Of a stretch of 64,000 nt of DNA, positions 47,983-58,960 are shown piece by piece (the stretch's first letter is position 1; every line of letters begins with the position of its first letter). Location: assembly GCF_963924675.1 (NCBI RefSeq), contig NC_089226.1, forward strand, positions 42,239,124 through 42,303,123, written 5' to 3'. Under the pieces are notes generated by a model. The model made no database searches. It saw only the letters and a program-made list of their open reading frames with translations, and had not been told where the DNA came from. Both the position numbers and the translations under genes were made by a program. The stretch is from Phocoena phocoena. Its lineage: Eukaryota; Chordata; Mammalia; Artiodactyla; Phocoenidae.

Positions 47983-48004
47983 CTAGAAGGAAAAAAAAAA
48001 AAAA
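47983..48004 (-). other. Candidate splice acceptor of the 47708-47982 exon
   Basis: On the minus strand, a run of 14 T is followed by ccttctag, a near-ideal polypyrimidine tract and AG. No clear branch point was seen. Confidence 0.5.
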
Positions 48005-48005
48005 C

Positions 48006-48480
48006 TGATATGGATTGTGGATGACCAAAAATCTGTGTTTATCTTACGTTCTATCTTTCAATGTTCTTGGTTCCAAGGGGAAAATGTCTGTCCCTCAGAG
48101 AGGACTTTTCTGGCCACCATGCCTAAAGTAGTCTCCCATTCCCCTTACAATCAGAGTTGAGCGGAGAGCCCCGAGGCCCAGTCCCCAACCCGATGACCTT
48201 GCAGAGAGAGCATGAGGAAAAAAGAACCCCAACACCCTCTTCTTCTGCTCTCCCATCTCCTGCCAGAGCTTTCCCATTGGCAAAACCCAAACTGGACGAA
48301 GCATGTGGCAAAGATTCAGAGTGTATCTGGAGGGAAGAGAGAAGACCTTCCCACATCCACTTCACTCTCTGTCTCTTTATCTCATGTTATCCTTTTTAGA
48401 GCCTCTGAGGTTACATTTGATGCTAACTTTTTGCTTGTTGGTTGATTATTTTTGTGGTAGGAAGAAAGCTTTATGGAAAC
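48006..48480. other. Unique non-coding DNA
   Basis: Somewhat GC-richer around 48130-48310. Frames on both strands are open for 70-80 codons, but no splice-flanked exon is convincing. Confidence 0.4.
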
Positions 48481-48492
48481 AGGGAGTTTATT

Positions 48493-49745
48493 ATTTTTCA
48501 AATTCTTTTTCCATTTAGGTTGTTTCATAATGCTGAGCAGAGTTCCCTGTGCTATACAGTAGGTCCTTGTTGGTTATCCATGTAAATATAGCAGTGTGTG
48601 TACATGTCAGTCCCAAACACCCTAACTATCCCTCCCCCCACCCTTCCCCCCCATAACAATAGATTCATTCTCTCAGTCTGTAAGTCTGTTTCTGTGTTGT
48701 GAATAAGTTCATTTGTATCTTTTTTTAAGATTCTGCATATAAGCTATATCAAATGATATTTCTCTTTCTCTGTCTGACTTACTTCACTCAGTATGACAAT
48801 CTCCAGATCCATCCATGTTGCTGCAAGTGGCATTATTTCATTCTTTTTAATGGCTGAGGAATATTCCATTGTATATGTGTACCACATCTTCTTTATCCAT
48901 TCCTCTGCTGATGGAGATTTAGGTTGCTTCCATGTCTTGGCTATTGTGAACAGTGCTGCAACGAACACTGGGGTGCATGTATCCTTTCAGACTGTGTTTT
49001 AAAAAACATATGATCATCTCAATAGATGCAGAAAAAGCTTTTGACAAAATTCAACATCATTTATGATTAAAAACTCTCTTAAAGTGAGCATAAAGGGAAC
49101 ATACCTCAACATAACAAAGGCCATATATGACAAACCTACAGCTAACATCATACTCCACAGTGAAAAGCTGGAAGAATTTCCTCTAAGATCAGAAATAAGA
49201 CAAGGATGTCGACTCTCACCACTTTTATTCAACATAATTTTGGGAGTTCTAGCTACGGCAATCAGAAAAGAAAAAGAAATAAAAGGAATCCAAAAGAAAA
49301 GTAAAACTGTCACTATTTGCAGATGACATGATACTTTACATAGAAAATCCCAAAGACGCTACCAGAAAACTACAGAGCTCATCAATGAATTTGGTAAATT
49401 TGCAGGTTACAGAATTAATACACAGAAATCTGTTGCAATGAAAGATCAGAAAAAGAAATTCAAGAAACAATCCCATTTACCATTGCATCAAAAAGAATAA
49501 AATACCTAGGAATGAACCTACCTAGGGAGACAAAAGACCTGTACTCCAAAAACTATAAGATGCTAATGAAAGAAATCGAAGATGACACAAACAGATGGAA
49601 AGATATACCATGTTCTCGGATTGGAAGAATCAATATTGTCAAAATGACTATACTACCGAAGGAAATCTACTGACTCAATGCAATCCCTATCAATTTACCA
49701 ATGGCATTTTTCACAGAACTACGACAAAAAAATCTTAAAATTTTC
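48493..49745 (-). mobile_element. L1 with 5' inversion (twin priming) and TSD
   Basis: Left part (48493 to about 49000) is the minus-strand L1 3' UTR and ORF2 end; translation includes KMWYTYTMEYSSAIKKNEI. Right part (about 49001-49745) is plus-strand ORF2 reverse-transcriptase sequence (gatcatctcaatagatgcag, gacaaggatgtcgactctca, cagatgacatgatactttac). TSD agggagtttatt (48481-48492) and agagagtttatt (49746-49757) bound the whole. It carries stops and frameshifts. Confidence 0.94.
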
Positions 49746-49759
49746 AGAGAGTTTATTTT

Positions 49760-50190
49760 GGTTTCTCTGTAGTTTTCTAGAATGTTGCTTGACACATAGT
49801 ATGCACTCATGAAGTATTTGTGAAGGAAAGGAAAAAAGAAAGAAATGTAAAAAAAAGGAAGGTAGAAAAAAAGGAAGGAAAATATAAATAAAGGAAGAAA
49901 ATAAGAAAATTTCCATTTCTGTAGACTCTCAGGAAAGTCTGTCTTACCCTTTCTGGTGGTGTGTGAGATGATTTTATGTAGTATGTGGATAACCACTTTT
50001 AACTTATTATGTATTTACTTTAATTATTATTAGATGATTATTTTCCTCATGATGGGTCTTGTGTAGGTATTTAAATATAAGAAACGAAGTTATGGAAAAA
50101 TATTAGGTATATATTATTAAAAGTAAACAATTCTATGTAAATAAATGAAGCTTGGGAAAAAGGTAGAGTGAAATGTTCCCCATAACTCCA
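49760..50190. other. AT-rich non-coding DNA with a purine-rich stretch
   Basis: GAAAGGAAAAAAG-type low-complexity sequence lies at about 49822-49900. The rest is unassigned. Confidence 0.5.
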
Positions 50191-50192
50191 GT

Positions 50193-50325
50193 GTTTTTTT
50201 TTTTTTAATTTATTTTATTGAAGTATAGCTGATATACAATGTTGTGTTAATTTTACTGACAGCAAAGTGATTCAGTTATACATACATATATATATTCTTT
50301 TTCAGATTCACTTATCTCCATGTTT
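50193..50325 (-). mobile_element. Short 5'-truncated L1 3' end
   Basis: Poly-T then aatttattttattgaagtat, ctgatatacaatgttgtgtt and tgattcagttatacatacat. No clear TSD was found. Confidence 0.8.
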
Positions 50326-50329
50326 TTAT

Positions 50330-50635
50330 AAGCAACAATAAAATGCCCGACTCTGTATCTTCATAACGTTTAAAGCTGTTCAGATATGTTTCACACCTAC
50401 TATGTGCTCTCACAACACTATCTGCCAGAGGGCTTAAAAGGCATTGTCCGGCCTCCTGGATCAGTGGGTGCTAGATTCAGGAATATGGCTCAGGTGTTCT
50501 GATGTGCGTATAGTTCTCCCATGCTGTGCTGCTTACAGTGGTGCTACCTATGTGGATGAGCAGTGAGTGTGCCATGTCCATTTCTCCAGAATGGGAGCAC
50601 TAAGTGCACAAGCTGGATTGCCCTGGCTCAGCCCC
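50330..50635. other. Unique non-coding DNA
   Basis: No supported feature. Confidence 0.4.
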
Positions 50636-50639
50636 ATCT

Positions 50640-50815
50640 CCCCAGTCATTAGAGGTGACATTGGCAAGTTACTGGTTTTCTCTGTGTCTCGGTTTCTTCA
50701 TCTGTAACACAGTATAATGATAACTCCTCTTCTGTTGGGTTGTTACAAGGACTGCACAAATTAACATGCACACCTAGAAAATTGTCTGGGACATAGTGTG
50801 TTGATTTTCTAGTGT
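50640..50815 (+). repeat. MIR SINE fragment
   Basis: cattggcaagttactggttt, gtctcggtttcttcatctgt and gtctgggacatagtgtg match the centre and 3' part of MIR. Confidence 0.6.
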
Positions 50816-52130
50816 GAGAATATTTCTAATCAGCTGGAATTCTAGTCTACTTCTTTCTAGTCTTTTCCTCTCCCTACTATGTGTGCAGAGAAGGCCTCAA
50901 GGAGCATACCCTGAACCAAAAATATATTCATTTGAGGTGCTCAGCATTGATTTATATCCACTGAGGTACTGACAAATGCATTTTAATAATTGAACTCTAA
51001 GTGAGTGGTCATTTCATAGATGTTGGAGATGGCAAGAGAATCTACTGAAATGAGACAAAATGTGCATGCCATGGCTATCAGCTGTGAGATAATGCAAAAA
51101 ATATATATCTTGATGTGAGACAAAAAGTTTTTCTATTAATAATAATGGTGCCTGAATTTTCACTTCTTCCACGGGGGGCATGCACTTGAATTTACTTACC
51201 ATATGGAACATTCTCCCATGTGCCATGTACTGGATGTTGGCTGAGCTTGCCTAAACCTTGTTGTATTACATATAGTTAAGTCATTTTTATAAATTTGCCT
51301 AAAGTTATACATCCCTATATTTAATCTCTGAATAGTGTTCCCACCTAGCAGGATTGTTATGGCCCTCCTCCCACTGTTTTAATAAATACCAATTTATTTA
51401 CAATTCTTACTTCTCTTCCTACTATGTTTAGTCAACATTGAGATGAAGGTACTGAATACAGCCAACTAACAAACACAAAGTCTTCAGCTTTGGAATTTAC
51501 TCAATGATCCTATGAGTTCCCACATATTTTTTTTAGCTAGTTTTTTTAGAGTAGACAATGTGAATAGGAAGCAGGGGATTTGGGTTGACATATGAGCCCC
51601 GCTGCACTCTTTATCCCAATTCAAGGGGATGGATCCAGAATGATGATGGCTTCACTTCTATTGGAAGGAAAAAAGAGATAAAGTACCAAACAAGCAAGCA
51701 AACAAACAAACAGACAGGAGTTCAAAGTGTCAACCAGGTTGTCCTGAAGGAGACTGATCTTATGCTGAGCGAGGACTGTCTAGGTCTGATTGGACTGCAG
51801 AGTGGTGGTGTCTTCAAAGAACGACAGTATCCGAATTGTTGAGGGTTTGGGTACCAACTACAATTCCTTTTGGAAAGAGTTTAGGTGAAAAAGGCCCTGG
51901 TGGCCTCTTAAGATTATAGATAATATCTCTATTTTATTGATGATATTCTATCCCATAGGATATTCTATTCTATTTTTTTTGGGGGGGGTGTTAATATGAG
52001 AACTTGTTCCATTTGGGTAAGTGCAATTGGATGCTTTTGCAGAAAGAGAAATATATAGAATTTAATCAGTTGATGATCTCTTGTTTATTATTTTATAGCA
52101 AAAATGTTCTGATTTTTTTCACCTATATGG
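50816..52130. other. Unique non-coding DNA
   Basis: Contains a T8-G8 run near 51973-51988 and a CAAA-type stretch near 51690-51715. No supported exon. Confidence 0.45.
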
Positions 52131-52150
52131 TGAAAAACATCTTTATTTAT

Positions 52151-52348
52151 TTATTTCAGTACGTGGGCCTCTCACTGTTGTGGCCTCTCCTGTTGCGGAG
52201 CACAGGCTCTGGACACGCAGGCTCAGCGGCCATGGCTCACGGGCCCAACCGCTCCGCGGTATGTGGGATCTTCCCGGACCGGGGCACGAACCCATGTCCC
52301 CTGCAGCGGCAGGTGGACTCTCAACCACTGCGCCACCAGGGAAGCCTT
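52151..52348 (-). mobile_element. CHR-2 type cetacean SINE with TSD, TTTA tail
   Basis: The tail is only ttatttcagtacgtgggcct-like, without a long poly-T. The body follows, and the head ends accagggaagcc. TSD aaaaacatctttatttat at 52133-52150 recurs as aaaaacatcttgatttat at 52350-52367. The tail looks eroded to TTTA units, so this may be an older copy. Confidence 0.95.
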
Positions 52349-52399
52349 CAAAAACATCTTGATTTATCAAAATTCCTTGTGAAATCAGTGAGTGAAGGA

Positions 52400-52447
52400 C
52401 TTAAAAGAATAACCCTAATAAGCCTTAAAAGAATAACCCTAGTAAGT
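52400..52447 (+). repeat. Two-unit 24-bp tandem duplication
   Basis: Two adjacent 24-bp units start with cttaaaagaataaccctaat and cttaaaagaataaccctagt, with two differences. A private local duplication next to the SINE. Confidence 0.93.
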
Positions 52448-52449
52448 CT

Positions 52450-53445
52450 CAAGCCTTAACACATCCCTAAGTGTGAAGATGGGGAAGGTTAACAAGATGC
52501 CAACCCAGAGGACCAGCCTGGACTTTGGGCTTCATTGGGTTAGTGGAGTCGAGATTCTGAGCAAACATGACCTAGACTATGCTGAGGATCAACACCCGAA
52601 CTACCTAACCAAGTGGGATGGAGGATGATTGGCTGGACTGGCAGGAGTTGGACGGATATAGGACTGAGGGGAAAACTAATCAAGAATTTGGCCAGGAATA
52701 GAGCTGGAATTTTCTCATATTCTTAGTGGAAATAATGATAGTACATATTTCATAGGGCTGTTGTGAGCGTTCATTGGGATAAAAAATATAAAGCTCTTAG
52801 CAAAGTGCCTGCAACTCAACAACAGCAGCTTTGCTTTTGCTTTTATAATAATATAATAATTAGTATTATTATGATTGAGGCAGCACAGAGGAGGAAAAGG
52901 TCTTACTGTGATGAAGTATTCCAATAATTATTTTGTAACTTATTTAACTATCATATGTAATCTAACCTTGAATGTCTGAGGGAGACTTGGGCAAAGGGGA
53001 GAAGGATTTTTAAAAATTTTATTTTCTACAGCACCACAGGTGAGTTGGGAGTGAAGAAGCAGACAGGATGACAGATGAAGACATTTCAATGAGACAGAAA
53101 AATGCAGCTCTGAGAGCTTCTCCAATTTTATACTAGGGATGACCTGCATTTCTTCTCGAATTATTATTTTAGTCACATGCAGTGCTCTCCAAATGGTCTC
53201 ATTAAAAAAGATGCCACTTGGCATATTCTTCTTACAAAGTATAAAGTGAGTTAAGTTTCAGATCTAGTCTTTTGGTTTTTTATGTTCATGAACAAGAGAC
53301 AGCAACTGTTGCTCTAAACTGGGTATCTGTAGAATGACTTAAATAAGCATATCATTGTAAAAATGCAGAGCTTCCAGAAGCCAACAGCCCCAAGTTGAAT
53401 AAAACCTTGATGATGATGTTTGTAATGATATCCACTGAAAAGGCC
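52450..53445. other. Unique non-coding DNA with a MIR 3' fragment
   Basis: At 52725-52830, gtacatatttcatagggctg, ttgtgagcgttcattgggat and gcaaagtgcctgcaactcaa match a plus-strand MIR 3' part. No exon is supported. Confidence 0.5.
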
Positions 53446-53448
53446 TGC

Positions 53449-53780
53449 TGTTATTGGTTAAACTATGGTTTCTCAAAACTCATTTGTAGAAGTCCCAACC
53501 CTCAGGATCTCAGCATGTAACCACATTTGGAGATCAGGTCTTTAAGGAGGTGACTAACTTAAAATGAATTTTATCTTTAGGGTGAGGTCCTATAGTCCCA
53601 TAAGACTGGTGTCCTTATAAGAAGAGGCAGAGACACACAGAGAGAAAAGGCCAGGTGAGGACATAGTGAAAATGTGGCCACCTTCAGGGCTGGGAGAGAG
53701 GGCTCAGGAGAAACCAAACCTGGAACTGTGAGAAAGTAAATTTCTGTTGTTTTGCTTTGTTATGGTAACAAATGAATACA
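53449..53780 (+). mobile_element. MLT1-type MaLR solo LTR
   Basis: tgttattggttaaactatgg, aagtcccaaccctcaggatc, gactggtgtccttataagaa, ccaggtgaggacatagtgaa and gaactgtgagaaagtaaatt are ordered MLT1 landmarks, ending with caaatgaataca. Confidence 0.78.
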
Positions 53781-53887
53781 CCTGTCTTGCTCTAGGATCT
53801 TCAGCCTGATCTTTCACATTATATGGAACTCAAAGTTCAAGAAATATGAAGAGTAGGGCTCAGAGTCCACCTCTCTGTTCAGGTTTT

Positions 53888-54043
53888 TTTTGCGGAGCAC
53901 AGGCTCTGGACGCGCAGGCTCAGCAACCATGGCTCACGGGCCCAGCCGCTCCACGGCATGTGGGATCTTCCCGGACCGGGGCACGAACCCGCGTCCCCTG
54001 TATCGGCAGGTGGACTCCCAACCACTGCGCCACCAGGGAAGCC
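53888..54043 (-). mobile_element. CHR-2 SINE lacking about 40 bp next to its tail, with TSD
   Basis: The poly-T joins directly to tgcggagcacaggctctgga, so the usual block from gcggtacgcggg to ctctcccgt is absent. The head is intact and ends accagggaagccc. TSD ctctgttcaggtttt at 53873-53887 recurs at 54044-54058, so the copy is a complete insertion of a shortened element. Confidence 0.95.
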
Positions 54044-54059
54044 CTCTGTTCAGGTTTTA

Positions 54060-56865
54060 TAGTAACAAGCATGCTAAAGCAGCCAACTTGTCCGTGGGTG
54101 ACACAGGTTAAATATCTGAGTGATCATCCTGGTTAAAGCCAGGCTGTGGTCAACAAGATGACACTACAGGGTAATCCCAACCCATAGAAATATGCTCAGG
54201 AAATATGATATAGCTGTTTGGAAATACCCTTGACTTTGCTGTCACTGATAAAGATATGCAGGTACACACAAGTGCATATGTATATACATTCACGCCCACA
54301 GACACACAAGTACACACAGATGTCCACATCTTTAAGGAAATAAAACAAACTCAAACAAGCCTCACTCACTGAAACATCCTGGAGTCATGAGGAGTTATTA
54401 TCCATCAGAAACAAGAGGAAGTATGAGAAAACCACCAAGAATACGTGCAATCAATCTCTCTCTGTCTCTTTAAATTTTTCTCTTTTTTCACTGGACTAAT
54501 GCTGTTACGGCTGGACATACTACTGTCAGATGCTACTTAGAGCTGCCATCATGTTTTCATAAAGCCTTAGGAGTGATCTAAAGAAGCTTCCTGTACAGCC
54601 TAACATTAAGGGGAAAAAAAGTCAGTGAGGCTAGGAATTCCAACAGTTTTTCTATCTTCCTGGAAAAGCCACCCAGTGGCTTGTGAAGCCTACATTTCTC
54701 TCTCTACCCAGCCACCAGTGTGGTCATGACTGTGATGGCTCCCTGACCAGCTCTCCCTTGGCCATGCGACACTCACTGTCCCTGGGGAGAGGCAGTGTTT
54801 CCGTCATGCTAAGTCAAGCAGGGCTGTCCATCCACAGTCTGGCTGGAATTGCATCTGGTCCTGGAAAAGATCATGGCACTTCATCATCTGTTTCATTGCC
54901 AGTAATGTGTTGAAAAACATAGTTGGCTCCTCTCTTAAATCACAGAAATCATAGGCAGCACCAGTTAATAGGGAATCCACATGTCAGCTCCTCCAGGCTG
55001 TGTGCTAAGGGAAGCCAGAAACAGCTCCACTTCTCAATTAGGTGAGACTGAGTTTGGTCCGAAGGGTGTACAAGCACCTCTTTCTTCCACCCTGACACCC
55101 GCCTGCCTGCCCTGCTTCTCTCATTAACGTGTGCCTGCAATTAAGACATGATGCTCTCAAGATGCAAGTGTTCCTTCATGCCCAGGATGTCTGTGCCTTT
55201 TCCTCTCTTTGTGGAAATGCTCCTGCCCATTTAAAAGTCCAGAAATAAAGCTGTCAGTTTAAGCACATTAAGTCGTGAAATGATGAAAGCAAAGTCACTA
55301 ACGAAACCTGTCTCCCAACAACGAACCTCCAGAGGGACATTTTCCTGTCAGGGAAGCTCTTTCTGAAAGTGTCCACCTTTGAAAATATTTTGCACTCTTG
55401 AGAGAGGCATTAAATTTTATTAAGTCTAAATGAAGTTTGTTTTACTTTTATGTGTTTTAATCTATATTTGAATGCCATGGGAGCTGTTATGGATGGACAT
55501 ATCTCAGTCCCATTTGAGTGTGAGCAAACGATGCAGCTTATCGAACCAGATTCTTAAACATTATCTATTAAATTGTTGAAGGCATCTGAGGAGTAAAACC
55601 ATCCAGCAGATATTTACGAATGTGAGGCTCTGTAGCTGAGATGTCCAAGCACAGTAGATCTATGGAGGGAGAAATTAAATCAGAAGAGATGAATAAGTGT
55701 CTGGTGAGCCTGAAAGAAATGAACAAATGTATAAAGAACATAAAAAACGTAGAGGGAGAACAGGGAAGGGACAAATAAAAGAGAGATTATGACTTATAGC
55801 AGATATGCAGGTGATCATATTTTCTTTATAAAGAGTCTTGCTTCCGAGGAGTTTAAGCTGAATGTTTGATTAGTGATTTATTTAATAAATATGTGTAGCG
55901 TACCTATGAAGTGCCTGGCATTCATTCACTCGGCCCTTGGGACATAATGGTATACTCCTCGTTTTTGTAGATATCACTGTCGGCTGGGGGAGTGAGACTC
56001 TGGCTTCGCTCTAAAAACTATGAAGATGTGAAGAAAAGTACTCTGGGGAAAAAAAAAAACCTTAGGTGAAGCTGGGGGTTGGGCTCAGTTGTTGGGGATA
56101 TTGGAGATTACCACTTTCTAAGTGGTACAGTGAGATCTTAAGGAAAAAAGAACATAAAGAAGAGGATAGTTTTGGGGTGGGGCGTGATGCAGAGGAAAAT
56201 GGTGGGGCAGGAGCATGTTTCTGAGTGGGGTGGAGGGTACAGTGCGTGTAACCTGACAGCGCTGGGGGTGGTGGAAAGCCCTACATAACAGGAGCATGTG
56301 ACAATATGCAGAGAAGGTGGAGGAGCTGAAACTCAGGAGATGGATCAGCCTGGCCCAGGCTAAGGCATTTGTCCTGTAGTATCTTACAGTCATGGTAAGC
56401 TCACCGAAACTGCTAAGCAGATACAATCAGCTTTGTTTTCCTGCAAGACCATATTCTGCTAAGCGACGCGGGGAACAGGCTGAAGCAGGCAAGTGGCATC
56501 AAATGGAAGATTTTACAATAGTTTGAATCAACTTAACACCTTTGGCTTTTCCTTCCTCGCTGAGCAACACAGGTCTGCAATTATACACTCTCTGAGCCCT
56601 CAGGAAATCCTTCCAGTTTCTGCCTTTAGCTTTGACCCTGCCTGCTCTCTCTAAAGCATCTGCTTCAGCGCTTTAACTTGTGTCATGTCTCTCTGTCCTC
56701 AGGGCAGTGGCAGTGCAAGTAGAGAGGAGAGCAAGATTTGAGAGACATTTTTGAGGCATAGTCAATGTATGTGTTTATCAACTTAGTCTACCCAGTCCAC
56801 ACACTGACTAAAATTTGAAAGTTGCTTTGGTAACATACCTTTATTTTTTCTTTCCTCTTTCTTTT
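54060..56865. other. Unique non-coding DNA
   Basis: No transposon recognised over 2.8 kb except possible decayed old-repeat phrases. The stretch 55240-55480 is complex and AT-moderate and could be conserved. The frames near 54683 and 54949 lack splice pairs. Confidence 0.45.
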
Positions 56866-56867
56866 AA

Positions 56868-57402
56868 AAATTTTTTATTAAAATATAATTGATTTATAAT
56901 GTTGTGTTAGTTTCAGCAGAGTGATTCAGATATATATATATATATATATATATTCTTTTTCATATTCTTTTCCATTATAGGTTATTACAAGATATTTAGT
57001 TCCCTCCCTGTGATATACGTAGAGTAGGACTTGTTGGTTATCTATTTTATATATAGTAGTGTGTATATGTTATATAGCTATAGGACTATGTTATATAGTT
57101 ATAGTTATATGTTATAGTCCACATATAAGCAATATCATATATTTGTCTTTTCCTGTCTGACTTACTTCACTTAGTATGATAATCTGTAGGTCCATCCATG
57201 TTGCTGCAAATGGCATTATTTCATTCTTTTTATGGCTGAGTAATATTCCACTGTATATATGTACATCTCCTTTATCTATTCATCTGTTGATGGACATTTA
57301 GGTTGCTTCCATGTCTTGGCTATTGTAAATAGTGCTGCAATGAACATTGGGGTGCATGTTTTTTTTTTTTTGCATGTATCTTTTTGAATTAGATTTTTCT
57401 CT
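56868..57402 (-). mobile_element. 5'-truncated L1 3' end with internal rearrangement
   Basis: tattaaaatataattgattt and tataatgttgtgttagtttc begin the reverse L1 3' UTR, and gttgatggacatttaggttg marks ORF2. About 57055-57120 the usual C-rich UTR part is replaced by short tatatgttatag-like repeats, and a T12 run splits gcatgt near 57357. Confidence 0.88.
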
Positions 57403-57540
57403 GTATATCAATTCAAGAATTCTAGTTTCGCTCCCTCCTTAAACTACTTTCTCCCCTAAGGTTTCTGTAAGGATCATGTTAATGTGATCTTCACCTAAAG
57501 AGGTCTTTACAGTGTGAAAGGAACAAGTCCTATTACCCAA
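57403..57540. other. Unique non-coding DNA
   Basis: Short, nothing recognised. Confidence 0.4.
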
Positions 57541-57544
57541 AGGT

Positions 57545-57715
57545 ACAATAAATATCTACCAGGTACAGATCTAAATGCTTTGCATGAATTAAGTCATTTA
57601 AGCCCACAGTGTTAGGTACTTCATGCATATTATCTCTTTAAAAAACACACCTTATGGTACAAATATTATTGTTCCCATTTTATAGATTTGGAATTTGAGA
57701 TCCTTTGCAATTTCA
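57545..57715 (-). repeat. MIR SINE fragment
   Basis: ctaccaggtacagatctaaa, tgctttgcatgaattaagtc and gttcccattttatagatttg fit reverse MIR. Confidence 0.62.
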
Positions 57716-58078
57716 AGCATATGGGAAAGATCTTTTATGTTGGGAACCTTGTTTATGGTCCTCAATCACTCTATAGACAGCAAACTTCTATCAGCTTCAT
57801 AGAGCTATAGAATTCTAGATTCTCACAATGAGAGGAATTTTGTAGGTAATTTTTCCAGCCCCACAGGCAAAGCTTCCATATGTGTTCTGGAGCTAGAGTA
57901 CATCTATTCCTTTAGTCATTCACTCACTGCCCACACTGACTGCTGATTCTTTGTCTAGATAGTCCCACTGTTAAAGGTGCTCTGCCTATCCTGTAATCTT
58001 TCTATGCTTGGTTTCAGCACTTTTAGCGACAGGGAATTCACTACATTCCTGAAGCAGCCTATTCTGTTGTATATTTAG
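57716..58078. other. Unique non-coding DNA
   Basis: No supported feature. Confidence 0.4.
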
Positions 58079-58093
58079 TTTGTGAGACTTTTT

Positions 58094-58216
58094 TCTTTTT
58101 CCTTTTGGCCTCGCAGCGTGGCATGAGGGATCTAACTTCCCTGACCAAGGATCGAACCCGTGCCCCCTGCAGTGGAAGCTCGGAGTCCTAACCACTAGAC
58201 CACCAGGGAAGTCCCC
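58094..58216 (-). mobile_element. CHR-1-like SINE with TSD
   Basis: A shorter tRNA-derived SINE: the reverse complement runs from ggggacttccctggtggtct through gttcgatccttggtcaggga to the A-rich aaaaggaaaaag tail. TSD tgtgagacttttt at 58081-58093 recurs as tgtgagatttctt at 58217-58229. It lacks the CHR-2 body, so it belongs to an older, shorter family shared more widely among whales and their relatives. Confidence 0.88.
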
Positions 58217-58329
58217 TGTGAGATTTCTTATATTGAGCCCAAATCTATTTCCCTCCAACTTCCAATCACTGATCATAATTTAATCTCATGAGACCATCTA
58301 GAATAAGTATAATATTTCTTCCACAGATC

Positions 58330-58765
58330 AGTCCTTCAGTTATTTGAAGAACCTTTTTTCTTGGGTAAATTTCCACTCCCTTCCACCAAGTTTCCTCTTC
58401 CCTGGCTCTACATCCTTTGTTCTTTATGTGGCCCAGTTTCAAACCTCCTTAGTACTCAGTGGCTGTTCTCAGGTTGTTCATACTTGAACACATCCCACGA
58501 CATCTTCATGAGCCTTTACATGCAATGTCCAGTACTCTGTGCAAGTCTCCAAGCCTGCTCTGTTTCTGGTAAGAGCAGAGAGCAGTTATCCCTCACTTCT
58601 CCCTCACCTTTTCATTTGCAATTACACCCTTGTGCTGGTGTCTGTATCCTCTGCAAGACAGCAAGAGGGGCAAAGACCATGAACCAATTTTGTTTTCAGT
58701 AGTATCTACAGCAGAGTCCCTGGCATGAATAAGTGCACAATAAATGCTTGTGGAATGAATGGCGC
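58330..58765 (+). repeat. L2-like LINE 3' fragment
   Basis: tacagcagagtccctggcat and gtgcacaataaatgcttgtg are a typical L2 end. The upstream part is diverged. Confidence 0.5.
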
Positions 58766-58849
58766 ACTGCTGTTAAAATACCGAAGGAGAGCATGCTGGG
58801 TTTTCTAAATAGCACTGAACTAGAAGTAACTTTGGAGACTCACTAGCCC

Positions 58850-58960
58850 TGTCAGCCCATTTTCAGGAAGGAAAACTGAGACCAGAGAAGTCATTTGCTT
58901 AAGGTCACACAGCAGAGCTAAGAGCAGAACTCGGGCCCACTGACTCCTACTTCAGTGTCA
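58850..58960 (-). repeat. MIR SINE fragment
   Basis: ttcaggaaggaaaactgaga, ttaaggtcacacagcagagc and cagaactcgggcccactgac fit reverse MIR. Confidence 0.58.

Noticed and set aside
49063..49326. Frame with [20 protein letters not shown] and [15 protein letters not shown]
   Set aside because: This is L1 ORF2 reverse transcriptase in the inverted half of a dead L1, not a host gene.
53026..53045. Acceptor-like tttctacag and donor-like caggtgagt only 8 bp apart
   Set aside because: An 8-bp exon is implausible without transcript evidence.
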